A DNA stretch of 64,000 nt from Macrolepiota albuminosa. Its lineage: Eukaryota; Basidiomycota; Agaricomycetes; Agaricales; Agaricaceae. This document shows positions 53,355-64,000 of the stretch, one piece after another. Within the stretch, counting starts at the first letter, position 1. Each line of letters begins with the position of its first letter. The stretch lies in NCBI GenBank assembly GCA_027475525.1, contig JAMWFC010000080.1:62001-126000 (forward strand). Direction: 5' to 3'. Position numbers and translations under genes: made by a program. The notes beneath the pieces were generated by a model. The model saw only the letters and a list, made by a program, of their open reading frames with translations, did no database searches and was not told the origin of the DNA.

Positions 53355-54247
53355 ATGACAAACACAAAAGGCCTAGCCCAGCGCTCGTTCAACCTGCCCA
53401 TGTGAGTGGCCGATCAAAGATTCTTTCTTGATTATTTCTCATTGAAGTGAGGAAATCCCAGGACGATCCCCCTCCCACATACTCGGCGCTGGCTCCTCAT
53501 GTAGCACCAATTCCCAGCGGAACATCGCCCGGTTCCCTGGTGCCGCCGAGGCAAACTGCCATGAAACCAAGCAACTACGTATCTATCTCTCGTAACAATG
53601 CCTCTGTGAGGGGTACCTGGCTGTTAGACTCGTCCTTGTCGATTCCAAACATGTTCCTTGCTCCTCTGTCACCAGATGAGACAGAAGAGACCAGGAAGAA
53701 CCTGTACATCAAATCAAGCAACGGGTCGATTGACGCTGAGATAACTCTCGCCCCATATACCCTGGGAGATGATCTATCAACCTGGAAACGGTTGACAATG
53801 TATACGAGGGCAATGAACGGTCCTATCAAGATATTACTGGTATATGCTCGTTTCTTTGTCAGTGCGTGGTGGTCTAACATTCAACCCAACCAGCACACGC
53901 CACACATACCGAGATTGCCGTTCTACCTGAATATAGAGGCTTATAATGGGCCTGTCACCATTTATCTTCCTCGAGCTTTCAATGGCCTTTTATCGATTAA
54001 ACAATCGCACGGGAGCACGAAATTTTCACATGAAGTATCGATGCATCTAGTCACATTCAACGACGTTGATAGAATGCATAAATGCTTCATTGGTGATTTT
54101 CCCGCTTTAAAGGAAGGAGAAAAATGGCAAGGTGATGAAATTGTTATCGATGCGCGAAATGGGAGTGTCAAAGTGCATTATGAGGATGAAGTTGAAGACA
54201 GAGTCGAGAAGCAACCAGGTATTTTTGGGAACATTTTCAGGTTCTGA
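53355..54247 (+). CDS. DUF7330-like protein of unknown function
   Basis: The model starts at ATG 53355 (MTNTKGLAQRSF). An intron at 53402-53451 (GTGAGT...GTGAG) is followed by one long exon to 54247, giving 280 residues. After a PPPTYSALAP segment the protein shows KNLYIKSSNGSIDAEITL, LPFYLNIEAYNGPVTIYLPRAFNGLLSI and DEIVIDARNGSVKVHYEDE. This repeated N-G-(S/P)-(I/V/T) beta-strand pattern is characteristic of the basidiomycete family DUF7330. No signal peptide or membrane helix is seen, so it is probably soluble. It is convergent with maleylacetate reductase (96 bp between stops). The start is less certain than the body of the protein. Confidence 0.7.
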
Positions 54248-54343
54248 GATTGATTAGGTTTTTGCCTCAGTAGTCTAATTGACTAACCCTTGTATCAACA
54301 TGAAACGACTTATGTGATGACTTTCTTTACTCCAACAGTCGAG

Positions 54344-55539
54344 TTACTCCGGCCGGTTCCCAGCCCAAGCGTCTCTTAACAACTTTACAAGCCTGGACTT
54401 CTCTAATGGGGCAGGATTCGGATATGGACTCTTGACTGCCATTTCAGCTGCCCTCTCCAAGTCGTCCTCCTTCATACCAAGCTCTTTGAGGGAGTAGGGA
54501 GCCCCCAGCCCCTTCGCGAGGTCGAATACCCCTTGGGCTGCATTCTGTACGCCAAGACTTGAGGCAACCTTTGCGATTGCGTCAGTTGCAAATGGGGTGT
54601 TGTACGCGATAGCATGGGGGAGTATCACGGTATGAGTCTCAGCGTGAGGGAGATTGAAAGTCCCGCCTGCATTTCGCCTCTCAATCACGCGGATTTACAA
54701 AACAGTGATGAGGAAACACGGTACATACCAAGAGTATGGCAAAGCTTATGGTGCAGTGACATCGCAACAGAACCACAACAAGTCCCGCAGGCCCAAGCAC
54801 CATACAATGCAGTATTCCTCGCTTGTATCAACGCTTCTGAATCCTTCGCATGTAGCATTGCAGGCAATGCACTGGCGATACTCTTGATCCCTTCTTGCGC
54901 AAGGATATCTATAATCGGGTTGGCTTCCTTTGAGTAAAGTGCTTCAACGGCATGCGCAATAGCGTTGACTCCCGAAGTGACGGACATCTTCAATGGAAGG
55001 CTCAGAGTAAGGTTGACATCGTAGATGATGACCTCAGGAAGGACTTTGAGTGTCTTTTGAACTGTTTTGATACCATTCTCTGTTTGACCGATAACTGGTG
55101 TTGCCTTTGAAGAGATACATTTGATTAAAGAGCATTCGAGAAGACGTAGACATACCTCGGAGCCGGCGTATGTTGTAGGTATTACAATTTGCGGGAGGTC
55201 AGTCCGCAAAGCAATTGCTTTCCCTAATCCAATCGTGGAACCACCACCTACGGCTACAACGCAGTCTGCTCCAAGTTCTTTAACAGTACGCATACTATCC
55301 TCGGTGACATCCGTAGGCGTATGCATTGTTGCATTCGTGTAGAGGCCGACGCAGAGATCTCCAAGGACCTCTTTCACAGCCCGTCCTTGCTCTACTTGTT
55401 GAGGAGTGGTGAGGACAAGAGCTCTGCTACATTGCAAATTCACAACCTCGCGTGCGACTTGGACTATAGTTCCGGTCCCGAAGATAACGCGCGAAGGAAG
55501 GACATTGTAGACGAAAGGCTGAGGCATCAAAGAGGTCAT
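54344..55539 (-). CDS. Maleylacetate reductase (iron-containing ADH family)
   Basis: Three exons (55539-55156, 55104-54729, 54666-54344) give 360 residues, the normal length. The enzyme reduces maleylacetate to 3-oxoadipate with NAD(P)H, feeding ring-cleavage products into the beta-ketoadipate route. Visible are the dinucleotide-binding AVGGGSTIGLGKA, the IVIPTTYAGSE strand, SVTSGVNAIAHAVEALY, and SLHHKLCHTLGGTFNLPHAETH spanning the exon 2-3 junction. This LHHKLCH..GG..LPHAETH pattern is typical of maleylacetate reductases rather than simple alcohol dehydrogenases. It is transcribed divergently from the intradiol dioxygenase that makes its substrate, which supports the assignment. Confidence 0.88.
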
Positions 55540-56078
55540 GATTTTACAAATTCGTTGTAGTTAGTTGAAGATTATAAAGTCTGGGAAGGCTTTAATTAGC
55601 ATCGTATTTCTATGATGAAAGTCCACGGTGGCTCCCAGATGATCACATCTGGTCATGGTACCCATCAAAGACGAACGTCACACGAGAACGAACAATCGAA
55701 GGTGAACAGCAGCGAATCATTGTGTTGGCCCCAGAAAGCAAAAGATCTTATTTCTTATGAGAGCACTGGTGCGACCTTGGGAGTCGAACTTTAGTTGAGA
55801 CAGGGGTAGGAAGTTGATGAGTTCATTCACAAAGTCACCCGGGCCGGGCCTTCACAGAGGCTTCCCACAGTTGCTTCTCAAACTACTGTATCCCACTTTA
55901 TTTTACCATGCACTGCCCGCAGTCAGGAGACGGGAAACTGGATGACAAACTCAGCTGAAGTTCCCAATATCAACGTGCCTCTTGATTTCTCCGTCACTCC
56001 ACGTTACTTCACGCTTTCAAAGTGTACTACTGATTATCTTCATCCCATCAGCGAATTCGACGATAAACTCCCCGAACT
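55540..56078. promoter_or_regulatory. Shared divergent promoter of the hydroxyquinol pathway pair
   Basis: 539 bp separate the start codons of maleylacetate reductase (minus) and the intradiol dioxygenase (plus). Joint regulation is likely from this arrangement. I see a TTATAAA-like stretch at about 55570-55580 on the reductase side, and no obvious palindromic operator. Confidence 0.5.
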
Positions 56079-57541
56079 ATGTCGACAACCTCCACCATGG
56101 AACCGGCTATGAGAGCTAGCCAGCTTGCTGCTCAACACGGCGTCGATCTCTCCAAGTTGCCCAATATAATGGACATGTCTGCGGACTCGATCACAAGCAA
56201 TGTTCATGCTATCAACTCAAATTGTCAGTAGATTCTACCCTTCGCCACCGCTTGAGTGTGTGCTAATTTAGCTGGTCTTCCATCAGGCCCTGATGAGAGA
56301 ACGAAATTTATATTTAAAAGTCTCGTAAGTAGTACCAGTAGAATACTCCTCGAGATACGCTCAATGCCACAGATCAACCACCTTCATGACTTCATTCGTG
56401 AAACGTCCATCACAACCGAGGAGTGGATGTATGTTAAATTTTTAAACCCCTAATCAGCCATCTAAAAGACATCTCAGGTCTACGATCCAGTTCTTGACGC
56501 AGACTGGACAAATGTGTAGTGGCGTCCGGCAAGGTGATGTCATCATAATTCATACAGCTTGAGTATTGAGAAGTCTTCCATAGAATTCATACTTCTTTCT
56601 GATGTATTGGGAGTATCAACACTCGTCGATGCAATCAATCATGCGAAACCTCCAACAGCTACAGAAACCACTGTACTCGGCCCATTCTTCACAGAGGACG
56701 CAGAACATCGTAGGCATCTCTACCATCGTGAATGTCTTGTATCGTGCTGATCTTTCTCAGTCGCAAATGGTGAAAGCATAGCGTCTGAAGGGAAGGGCGA
56801 TTACATGTTCATCGAGGGACGGATACTTGACACCAAAGGAAATCCAATCGCAGGCGCCGTAATTGATACATGGGAATCAGACATCAATGGCCTCTATGAT
56901 GTTCAGGTACATCGTTTTCCATGTGAAATTGCAATTTATACATCTTGCGGGTGTAGTATTCCAATCGTGACAAACCTGATTGTCGTGGGCGTTTGATGTC
57001 TGCTGATGATGGATCTTATTCATTCCGAGCTATTGTGTACGTTGGAGTCGCCTATTTTCTCTCGTGTATAAAATCTCATTTCGTGGACTCGCGCTAGACC
57101 TGTTCCATATCCTGTTCCCAGCGATGGTCCCATTGGAGGTTTGTTCAAGCGACTAGGACGTCATCCATATAGGCCTGCTCATTTGCACATGGTGATCGAG
57201 GTTTGTCTCTTCCATCGTTCACAATAGGCTTTATACTAATTAACATAGGCCCCTGGATTCGAAAAACTCGTCACAGCGCTTTTCTTCGAAGGCGATCCTT
57301 ACCTAACCAGCGATGCTGTCTTTAGCGTCCGAAAGTCATTGATTGTGGTAAGGATATACTCTGCTGCACCACTTGACACAATTCCTTACATAGTCTACAG
57401 AAACCAGAAATCGTCACCGATGAAAAGAAGACTATGGCTCGTGGATTTGTCCAAAGGAAGCCGCACGCTTATGTGAAGAAGGACTTTGTGCTTGCGACGC
57501 CGGAAGAAGGGGCTGAGGCGAGGAAAGCTAAGCGTGCATAA
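56079..57541 (+). CDS. Intradiol ring-cleavage dioxygenase, probably hydroxyquinol 1,2-dioxygenase
   Basis: Ten exons in consistent phase (56079-56223, 56287-56324, 56373-56428, 56478-56533, 56584-56709, 56761-56906, 56957-57036, 57098-57200, 57249-57347, 57401-57541) give 329 residues. The N-terminal helical dimerisation region is followed by TVLGPFFTEDAEH and the beta-sandwich (EGRILDTKGNPIAGAVIDTWESD). Non-haem Fe(III) ligands are the tyrosine in NGLYDVQYSN, and the tyrosine and two histidines in GRHPYRPAHLHM. The enzyme cleaves the ring between two hydroxyls. Hydroxyquinol is favoured over catechol because the neighbour is maleylacetate reductase, which acts on the product of hydroxyquinol cleavage. 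No signal peptide, so it is cytosolic. Confidence 0.88.
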
Positions 57542-60314
57542 CGAGGACACAATTCAAGAGCAGCTCGTCTACTATTGTCCATATTTCTAACTTTCTCGAA
57601 ATATAAGTGAAATTCCCGCTCCTTTAGTAGTGGGTTCTATAGCGACAGATTTCCGCCAAGCAAACGGATCATCAGGTGCACGGCTTTGTTTCTGCAGATT
57701 TCAGTTTAATTTGGGCGCGTGAATTGCCTATTGTCGCCGCAAACTTGTTTCAGGCATACGACCATGCCTGTTTTTCCAGCAAACTATGCAATCCCTTGCG
57801 CCTACACTTTTCTCCGTCTCATAATAATCATCAAATTTGTGTCTATTGGCTCCCTATTTGAAGTTTTTTTTTATACAAGTAGCGGGCTCTGCGGTCGGAG
57901 AGCGCCCTTCAGTGTTTATTACTATATTACGCCATCCACCTACGCTAGAAGTGCTAGCTAAGGACATATCTGTTGTTTATGTTGAGGGTGGGAATCTAGT
58001 TACGGGCCGATGAAAGGAGGAAGTAAACAAGGCGGTCATGTGGCAAAAGAAGAGTCAGAATTATGACTAAATCACTCGATTCTTATCGACGCGGCCACCA
58101 TAGAGCAAAGTGTAAAAACCTCTACGACGTGCCTTCGCCTGACGATGCTGCTGAGATCGATATATCACATATTGTAAGAAGACCCACCTTCCGACTTGGA
58201 GGCTCAGATTTTGCGACATGAATCTTCATGCCTTGAATGACTCTCTTTAAGTATTTGTTGAAGCGAGATAAAACATGACGAATCCTGCAGAGATTGAGAT
58301 TCATTCAGTTGGAGGACCAAAAGATGAATGTCGGGATACATACGGTATGGTTTGAGGTTGAGCATACCCTACGTCCTTGTCAACCATATTATCTCCAGAG
58401 CGAGCAAGAATTTGTTGCATCTTTGTAACTAGAACATTGAAGGTTATTAAGAAGCATAAAAATGAGACCGATGAATCAACTTACCTGAGTTCAAAGCCTT
58501 CTTTAAAACTTTCATAGCTCCTTTACACTCTACTAATCCGTTTGCACTTGAAATAGTTATAGATTCGATTTTTTTCTGCTTGATGGATTAAAGAGGCAAC
58601 TTGGAGTACAGAGTAATACCAACAGGTACTGTGAGAATATTCAATTTAGACGTATGCAAATCTGAGCAGTGGAAACACGTGATAATGGGCCAATAACAGG
58701 AGAAGTTGAGTAGACAATCGATAATAATCCATGGTGGATATGGAGTTGAGGGAACCATAGTTATTCCAGGCCCCAATGATGAAGAAGCTTTTCTAGTGTC
58801 CAGGCAAGGTGACATACATGTCAGAAAAGCAACATCGTACAAGGAAAGCAATCAAGAGATTTTTAAGGCTGTAGCAGTGAAGGATAGGTGTCGAGAATGA
58901 ATGGGAGCAACTCGTTGTCTCATTGGCTTGAATCCATGTTCAATCAGCAGAAAGACCAAGTATCAAGAAAAGATTGGAGGTAGGCTGCAGTTTCATCATT
59001 ATTTCAAGTGACGAAAGTGGGGGGATCAACAGATCCCATGACAAACCATTTGTTGAGCTTTATAAGGCACGTCCTGAACCTCAACTTTCGTTGATTGAAC
59101 CTTAACTTTCGTTGATTGAACCTTAACTTTCGCGGTTTCAACCTAATTAGCACCGGAGGTTGCCGAAAGTCCGATCCCGCCATTTTCACTTCTTTTGGTG
59201 ACAGGGACGGGCTCAACCGTACTTATGTGTCCTCGGGTATAAACTTGATAAACTATATCGAGACGAAACTAAGGCTTTCAGCTGAAACGCTTAGCTTTAC
59301 TGCACTGTGACGTAGAGAAGCAACGAAGTATAGCGTAGCATAGACGCCAAGGTGCTGGGCACACTGTCCTGAACTTCGACAGTAATACAGAGGCTGCGCA
59401 GTTATTGGAATACTCTACCGATTGGAGAACCAGACCAGTCTTTCAGTGGTATCCTTGCTCACGGAATGGTTCAAGACATATTTTCGCGGGGACAGTCATT
59501 CTAGTTAGGCTGATGGATGATCCGTCATTTTGACAATTCATGACCGACCAATGTCCGCTGCCAAAAGCCAAGTCTATTTCGATGAAAGAAGCCCCTCACG
59601 TATCCCGCAAGATTGGAGTGAAGTTACGTTGCGAGCGCTGAAGCGCTAAGGCGTAGAGGAGTAACCAAAATGTGACCAAAAGCAATACAGGATCAGCTCA
59701 GAGTTCCCATAAAACGTTCAACTCTCCGTCACAGATCGCGCGGAGGGATGTGTCTTGGCGATCTCGAGGAAATCAGGAAGCGAATAACGTAAGGATACGA
59801 AGTTCTCTCCGCCTTGGCTCGTATTTAACTAGGTTTGATAAGAAAGCCCGGGCCGGAGATATCCGGTGCAGGAGGTAAGACTTTCAAAAAGACATTCGTG
59901 GTACCCACCCAGTTCATGAAAGCGCCCATACGACTCCGCAAAGAGTCTGGGTTCCTGGAGTAAGCTGAGTGATAAACGATCGGGACCCACCTAGGCCTGT
60001 CCCGGTGACTTCAAAAATAGGAAATTTTCAGCCAAACAGGGCCAAATCCGCTTATTTGTCCACCGAAAACACCGAATAAATTATACATATGTAGCACGCC
60101 CATGATATTGCGCTTCAAATATCCAGCCGTTCGATACGTATACCGCTTATTGCACTAACTGCACTAAGCGTACCTTCCCCAGTTTCCTGAACATTGCGCC
60201 ATCCTGAAAACTCGGCTTCTCACGTGTTCATCGCATTCGCAACCTTAAGTACTCGATAAGCTTCATACGCCGTAAACTCTGCTCAACTCTTATCATTACC
60301 GACACCATCCTGTG
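57542..60314. other. Intergenic region with a short tandem repeat; no gene recognised
   Basis: Short frames occur (for example plus-strand 58706-58900) but none has a motif or exon partner. At about 59086-59130 a 22-bp unit containing TTGAACCTTAACTTTCG is repeated twice and followed by a partial third copy. A run of GC-poor sequence precedes the kinase-like gene. Confidence 0.45.
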
Positions 60315-62437
60315 ATGCACAATAATGGACACGACATACCGTTGATTCCTATTAAAGACCCCTCGCCTACTGAGCCTCGTCTTGAACCGCTGCAATGGAG
60401 CTGGGAGATTGAACATGCAGACCGCAAACGCGAGGTCAAGGCTGATGCTGCTGCAGACGGTGTTGCCCCTTTTCCCGTCGACAGAAAGGTACTCAAGGAT
60501 GTTGTACGCGAGCACAGGGCCATAGATGTTGGGAGGATTCAATTCCTCAGTGCCGGTGGGTACCTGATTTATAAGTTAGGGTTTAAGACTGATAGTCTCC
60601 TGCCAACAGGAACCTTTCACAAAGTGAGTTATCAAATACAACTGCGGTTTATGGATTTTAACATTCAGTTCTAGGCCTACCTTGTTACGATGGTTGATCG
60701 TACTGAATTGGTGGCAAGTGTAGCTCGACGGTACATGCCTCGCTTGAAAACTGAATCCGAAGTTGCGACAATGCGTTATCTTCGCGAAAACACCAATATC
60801 CCTGTTCCTACTGTTTTTCATTATGATTCTAATCCATACAATCGACTCGGAGGCGAGTACATCTTGATGTCAAAGGTGTGTTGCATAAGCGCAGCGTTGG
60901 TACAACATCCGGTGTGATTAACAAATTTGATTGTCCCTGAAGGCCCCCGGCGTACAACTTGGGACTGTTTTTCACTCACTCAGCCATAATGATCTCGTCA
61001 CGTTGCTAGAGAACCTTGCCGGGTTACTTCTGCCTTTATTCGCTCATCGGTTCTCTGATATAGGGTCGCTTTACCTTGGCCCAAATCCCTATGGCCCATT
61101 ATCGTCGACCGCACCTACACCGAAGGCTATACAGCTTCCCTACTCTGCGTATCCTTTCTCTCCGACCTTGGGTATGTCAAATTTAGTGACGTCAGATCTC
61201 AATCACGTGAAAGCAAAATTGACCGGTCCCGAATTTCACATTGGACCGATAATCTCATGGCCCTTCTTTGGTACCAATAGGGGAGAACTCACCCACCCGA
61301 AAGAACTTAATCGTGGACCGTGGTCTAGTTCAAGCACCTACTTTTCATCATGTGCTCAGCGCGAAATTGAGAGTGTCATCCGCGAGAACGAAGGAAGATC
61401 TGCTCCACATCGGCTTCATCTGGATCCTGACGAGATCCTTTCTTCTCGGCACCACCGAATGAAGGCAGTACCCGATGATGAAAGTGACGATAGCGATGAG
61501 TGGGATCTCGAGGAGAGCGAGGAAGAGTGGGAAGGACCTGGTGATGCCATGTATAGGGATTACCGACGGATGCAAAGGAGTACATTCCTTGTCGCACATC
61601 TTTCCCAGAGAGAGGAGCTCGTTCGGAAAGAGATGGCGAGGTGGATGAACTTGATGGAACGACTCTCCAAAGCGACCTTGCGTGACGCACCGGACAGCTT
61701 TGGGCTTGATCTTCATGACCTCAGTCTCGAGAATATTTTCGTCGACGCCGAAGATCCCACAAAGATTGTGGGTCATCTGTCCTATTCGCTTTCGGGTTAT
61801 CATCTAATCACTGATTATCCAGACTTGCATCATCGACTGGGAATCTACCACGACGCGCCCTCTTTGGCAATGCGCGCATGCTCCAGCCTTCGTTCAGTCC
61901 AGTCCATTCATTGCAAAGTTATTTCGGGAAGCCATAATCAAGGTTGGCAAGTCTGTCGGGAGTTCCGCCTCTTCGACCCGATCAGGCAAAGGCTTGGATC
62001 TAGCTGCTCTCTCCAAAGAATGGCTTTTCTACGAGAGCTGTGGGCAGCGAATGCGCATGGCCCATCGCTTTGTCGAGTGGGATGGCTGGGAGGAAGGTCT
62101 CGCTAACAGTATCCTGGGACCTGAGGAAAACGAAGACGAGTGGTTCAAAGGCCTTGACGGTTCTCACAGTCGAGCCGGGGTTCAGAGCCCCCCTGTTCCG
62201 GTGGACGGTCCATTGAAAATCACTCAAAGGGTTGCTTCGAAACTTCCCTTTCTGCAAGAGAGAGAGAAAGAACAGACGCTCAACACTACTGGGGATGTCT
62301 GCGGTGGACGTGGTGGAGAGTTGGGGCGTCGGCTGGAGGCGTGGCTTACGATTAATGGCATCGAGGAGGGAAAGCCTATTGCACGGAACCAGGAACGCGA
62401 GCATGAACTGCCTCATCAGGACGTACTTGTGCAGTAG
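60315..62437 (+). CDS. APH-fold kinase-like protein
   Basis: Four exons (60315-60623, 60675-60875, 60943-61767, 61823-62437) give 649 residues, all in phase. The protein has the fold of aminoglycoside phosphotransferase/choline kinase-like enzymes. Visible are a nucleotide-binding lobe (RIQFLSAGGYLIYKLGF, then ASVARRYMP and TESEVATMRYLRENTNIPVPTVFHYD), the catalytic loop LDLHDLSLENIFVD and the metal-binding CIIDWE right after intron 3. A linker rich in Asp/Glu (DDESDDSDEWDLEESEEEWEG) lies at about 290-310. Fungal genomes carry many such paralogues, and substrates are mostly unknown; the AIM9 group is related. The catalytic residues are intact, so activity is plausible. The ATG at 60315 is followed by a polar leader. 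Confidence 0.85.
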
Positions 62438-64000
62438 AGTTTGCGCTTGCTTGCGCTGAAAACTTGCTGCCTGGCGACCATTCAGCGGCTGTCGGTGTCA
62501 ACGATGATGCACTACTTCCATGGAAACCGACTTCGTTGGGCATCGCGGTACTCATTTTCCCGCGCGATGACTTCCTTCTTCGCGTCCTGTGCCAAGGGTT
62601 CATAAGGATCAAGTTTGGGAAGTCAGGACCCACCAATATTTGACGTATACATTTCACTCGTTGGGGGGTGAGGGGGAGAGGGGGTTTAATGAGTCAATGC
62701 AGTATTATGGGCGGTTCCATAAGTTGCTGCACCTCTGCCATTGTACTTCCTCCTATTGTAATATACTTACAACGTGTTGACGGATATGATATCCGGTAAT
62801 GTCCCTACCACACAGCATCTGTGTGATATGATCTGTCTGAAATGAATTGAATAGTAACAAATCAACTAAAGCACATGGCTTCTTCGCCAGTCCCGTAGCA
62901 CGATAGATTCAAGCCCATCTGTGGCACGCCACAACCTGGTAACTGTTTCCATGTGGACCACCGAGACTTGTTTAAAAACAATTTTCTAGCCAAGGATATG
63001 TACTCATCTCACCAGTGCACCAAGCATTGCGGCCATAACCTCTGGCTTTACCGATCTCTGAAGTGGACGCAGACTAGCTTGACATAGTCTCTGCGGCGGC
63101 TTTCGTCTCGTCAGCTATCAACGAGATTTTGACATCGAGGTCGTATACCAGGGGGCGTTAGTTGTCCTATTGCCTTCGAAACGTGCTTGAAAACTTGAAA
63201 ACTTAGAAAGGTATCGACATGATTTTGAGCCTGAAAGTATTGTTGTGAAGGTAGGACATTCCAAAAGCAATTCCATGAACTTGAGTTCATAAAAAGATGC
63301 GAATATAAAGAAAGGACAGGAGATAAACAATGAACCATCACCATACAAGTGGATCGTCGATCGGCGGGCTGATTTTAAGCTTTATAACACTCCGTTTTAA
63401 AAGAAGGGAATGCCCCTCTTCATCTGTAGTAGTGATCGTTGAGCATGGGTATGCTAAGAAACGTTAATAAATTATCATACCATAATTATGCGCCTGCGAA
63501 ACTATCTTGCGCGAGGTTGCCGAAGATAATCATCTTTGAGGAAGATAACGAGCGACAGAGAAATCATCTTCGAATTTCCACTCAACAAAGCCATGGTCCA
63601 GCATGCTGGGAAGCATTTTGGATACCTTAACAAGCGAGAATGAAGATTTACGTACTGATTTGCATCGATCAGAATTTGTCCACACTGGTTACGATGATAG
63701 ATAGAATTCTTGACAATCTAGGTCATCCGGACATCAGGGGAGGCATTGTATATCTAGGCCGATTTCGGCTGCACAGAGCACTCATGCGTCAGCCGTGATT
63801 CACGAGATGTGTCGTAAACCGTTGTTGCAATCTTTCTTGAACTTACCACTGGGCTGGTGCTTCTAAACTCTCACACCACCTCGAGCTCAACTGAACGTGC
63901 TAGCCATGCCGGCCACCGGATTCGTTACCCCGTGGACCTGTCTGATTGATACATCATATGATTCTCACAATATGGTTACGAATACTCAGGTTGTAGACGG
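62438..64000. other. Right-end region; no gene recognised
   Basis: 1.5 kb downstream of the kinase-like gene. Frames at 62589-62780, 63111-63348 (minus) and 63439-63630 show no motif. No RNA gene or repeat stands out. Confidence 0.45.

Noticed and set aside
55760..55800. Possible tRNA 3' half near GGGAGTCGAACTTTAG
   Set aside because: No matching 5' half or acceptor stem could be found on either strand.

Overview
This window is nuclear DNA of a filamentous basidiomycete, probably an Agaricomycete. The host genes carry many introns of about 48-80 bp with GT..AG ends. The housekeeping proteins (COQ3, CSN5, eL20, PUS3, an NFX1/FAP1-type protein) are of fungal type, and the mobile elements (Ty3/Gypsy, Ty1/Copia, a tyrosine-recombinase retrotransposon, a pogo-like DNA transposon and a miniature LTR element) are typical of basidiomycete repeat islands. 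No genus can be named from the sequence alone.

Layout. Positions 1-31.7 kb are a repeat island. A partial host gene runs off the left edge (1-153, minus). A 5'-truncated Ngaro/PAT-like tyrosine-recombinase retrotransposon (about 1.37-6.8 kb, minus) keeps its 3' split direct repeats, recombinase and RT-RNase H. Its gag is cut by a solo Gypsy LTR, and the element is flanked by a 650-bp duplication. A Copia polyprotein of 1,477 codons without a stop lies at 9.2-13.6 kb (minus), with its RNase H cut short. From 15,764 to 29,560 there is a three-level nest: a pogo-like transposon with exact terminal inverted repeats and TA target duplications is split by a Ty3/Gypsy element (16,950-28,061, CCGG target duplication), and an antisense gene of that Gypsy element is split by a 601-bp miniature LTR element (25,789-26,389, GAAGT target duplication).

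Positions 31.7-62.4 kb are the gene-bearing half: two paralogous multi-spanning membrane protein genes about 10 kb apart, an NFX1/FAP1 homologue with one in-frame TAG, a DUF7137-like membrane protein, tRNA pseudouridine synthase PUS3/DEG1, an intron-containing tRNA-Pro(CGG), COP9 subunit CSN5, COQ3, ribosomal protein eL20, an OXLD1-like mitochondrial protein, a DUF7330-like protein, and a divergent pair encoding maleylacetate reductase and an intradiol (hydroxyquinol-type) dioxygenase. The last two catalyse consecutive steps of aromatic ring catabolism. An APH-fold kinase-like gene closes the series.

Two themes cut across the window. First, six perfect tandem duplications of exactly 77 bp lie in four unrelated repeat contexts, and several of them break reading frames. 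This points to un-collapsed overlaps from an assembly graph with k = 77 rather than to biology. Second, the interrupted retrotransposon frames show mostly TGA stops, and the sampled differences between the Gypsy LTRs are all transitions, as expected from deamination of methylated CpG. I did not find a convincing new defence-like or otherwise undescribed multi-gene system. The most unusual items are the nested insertions with reconstructable empty sites, the antisense gene inside the Gypsy element, and the miniature LTR element with a tRNA-like segment.
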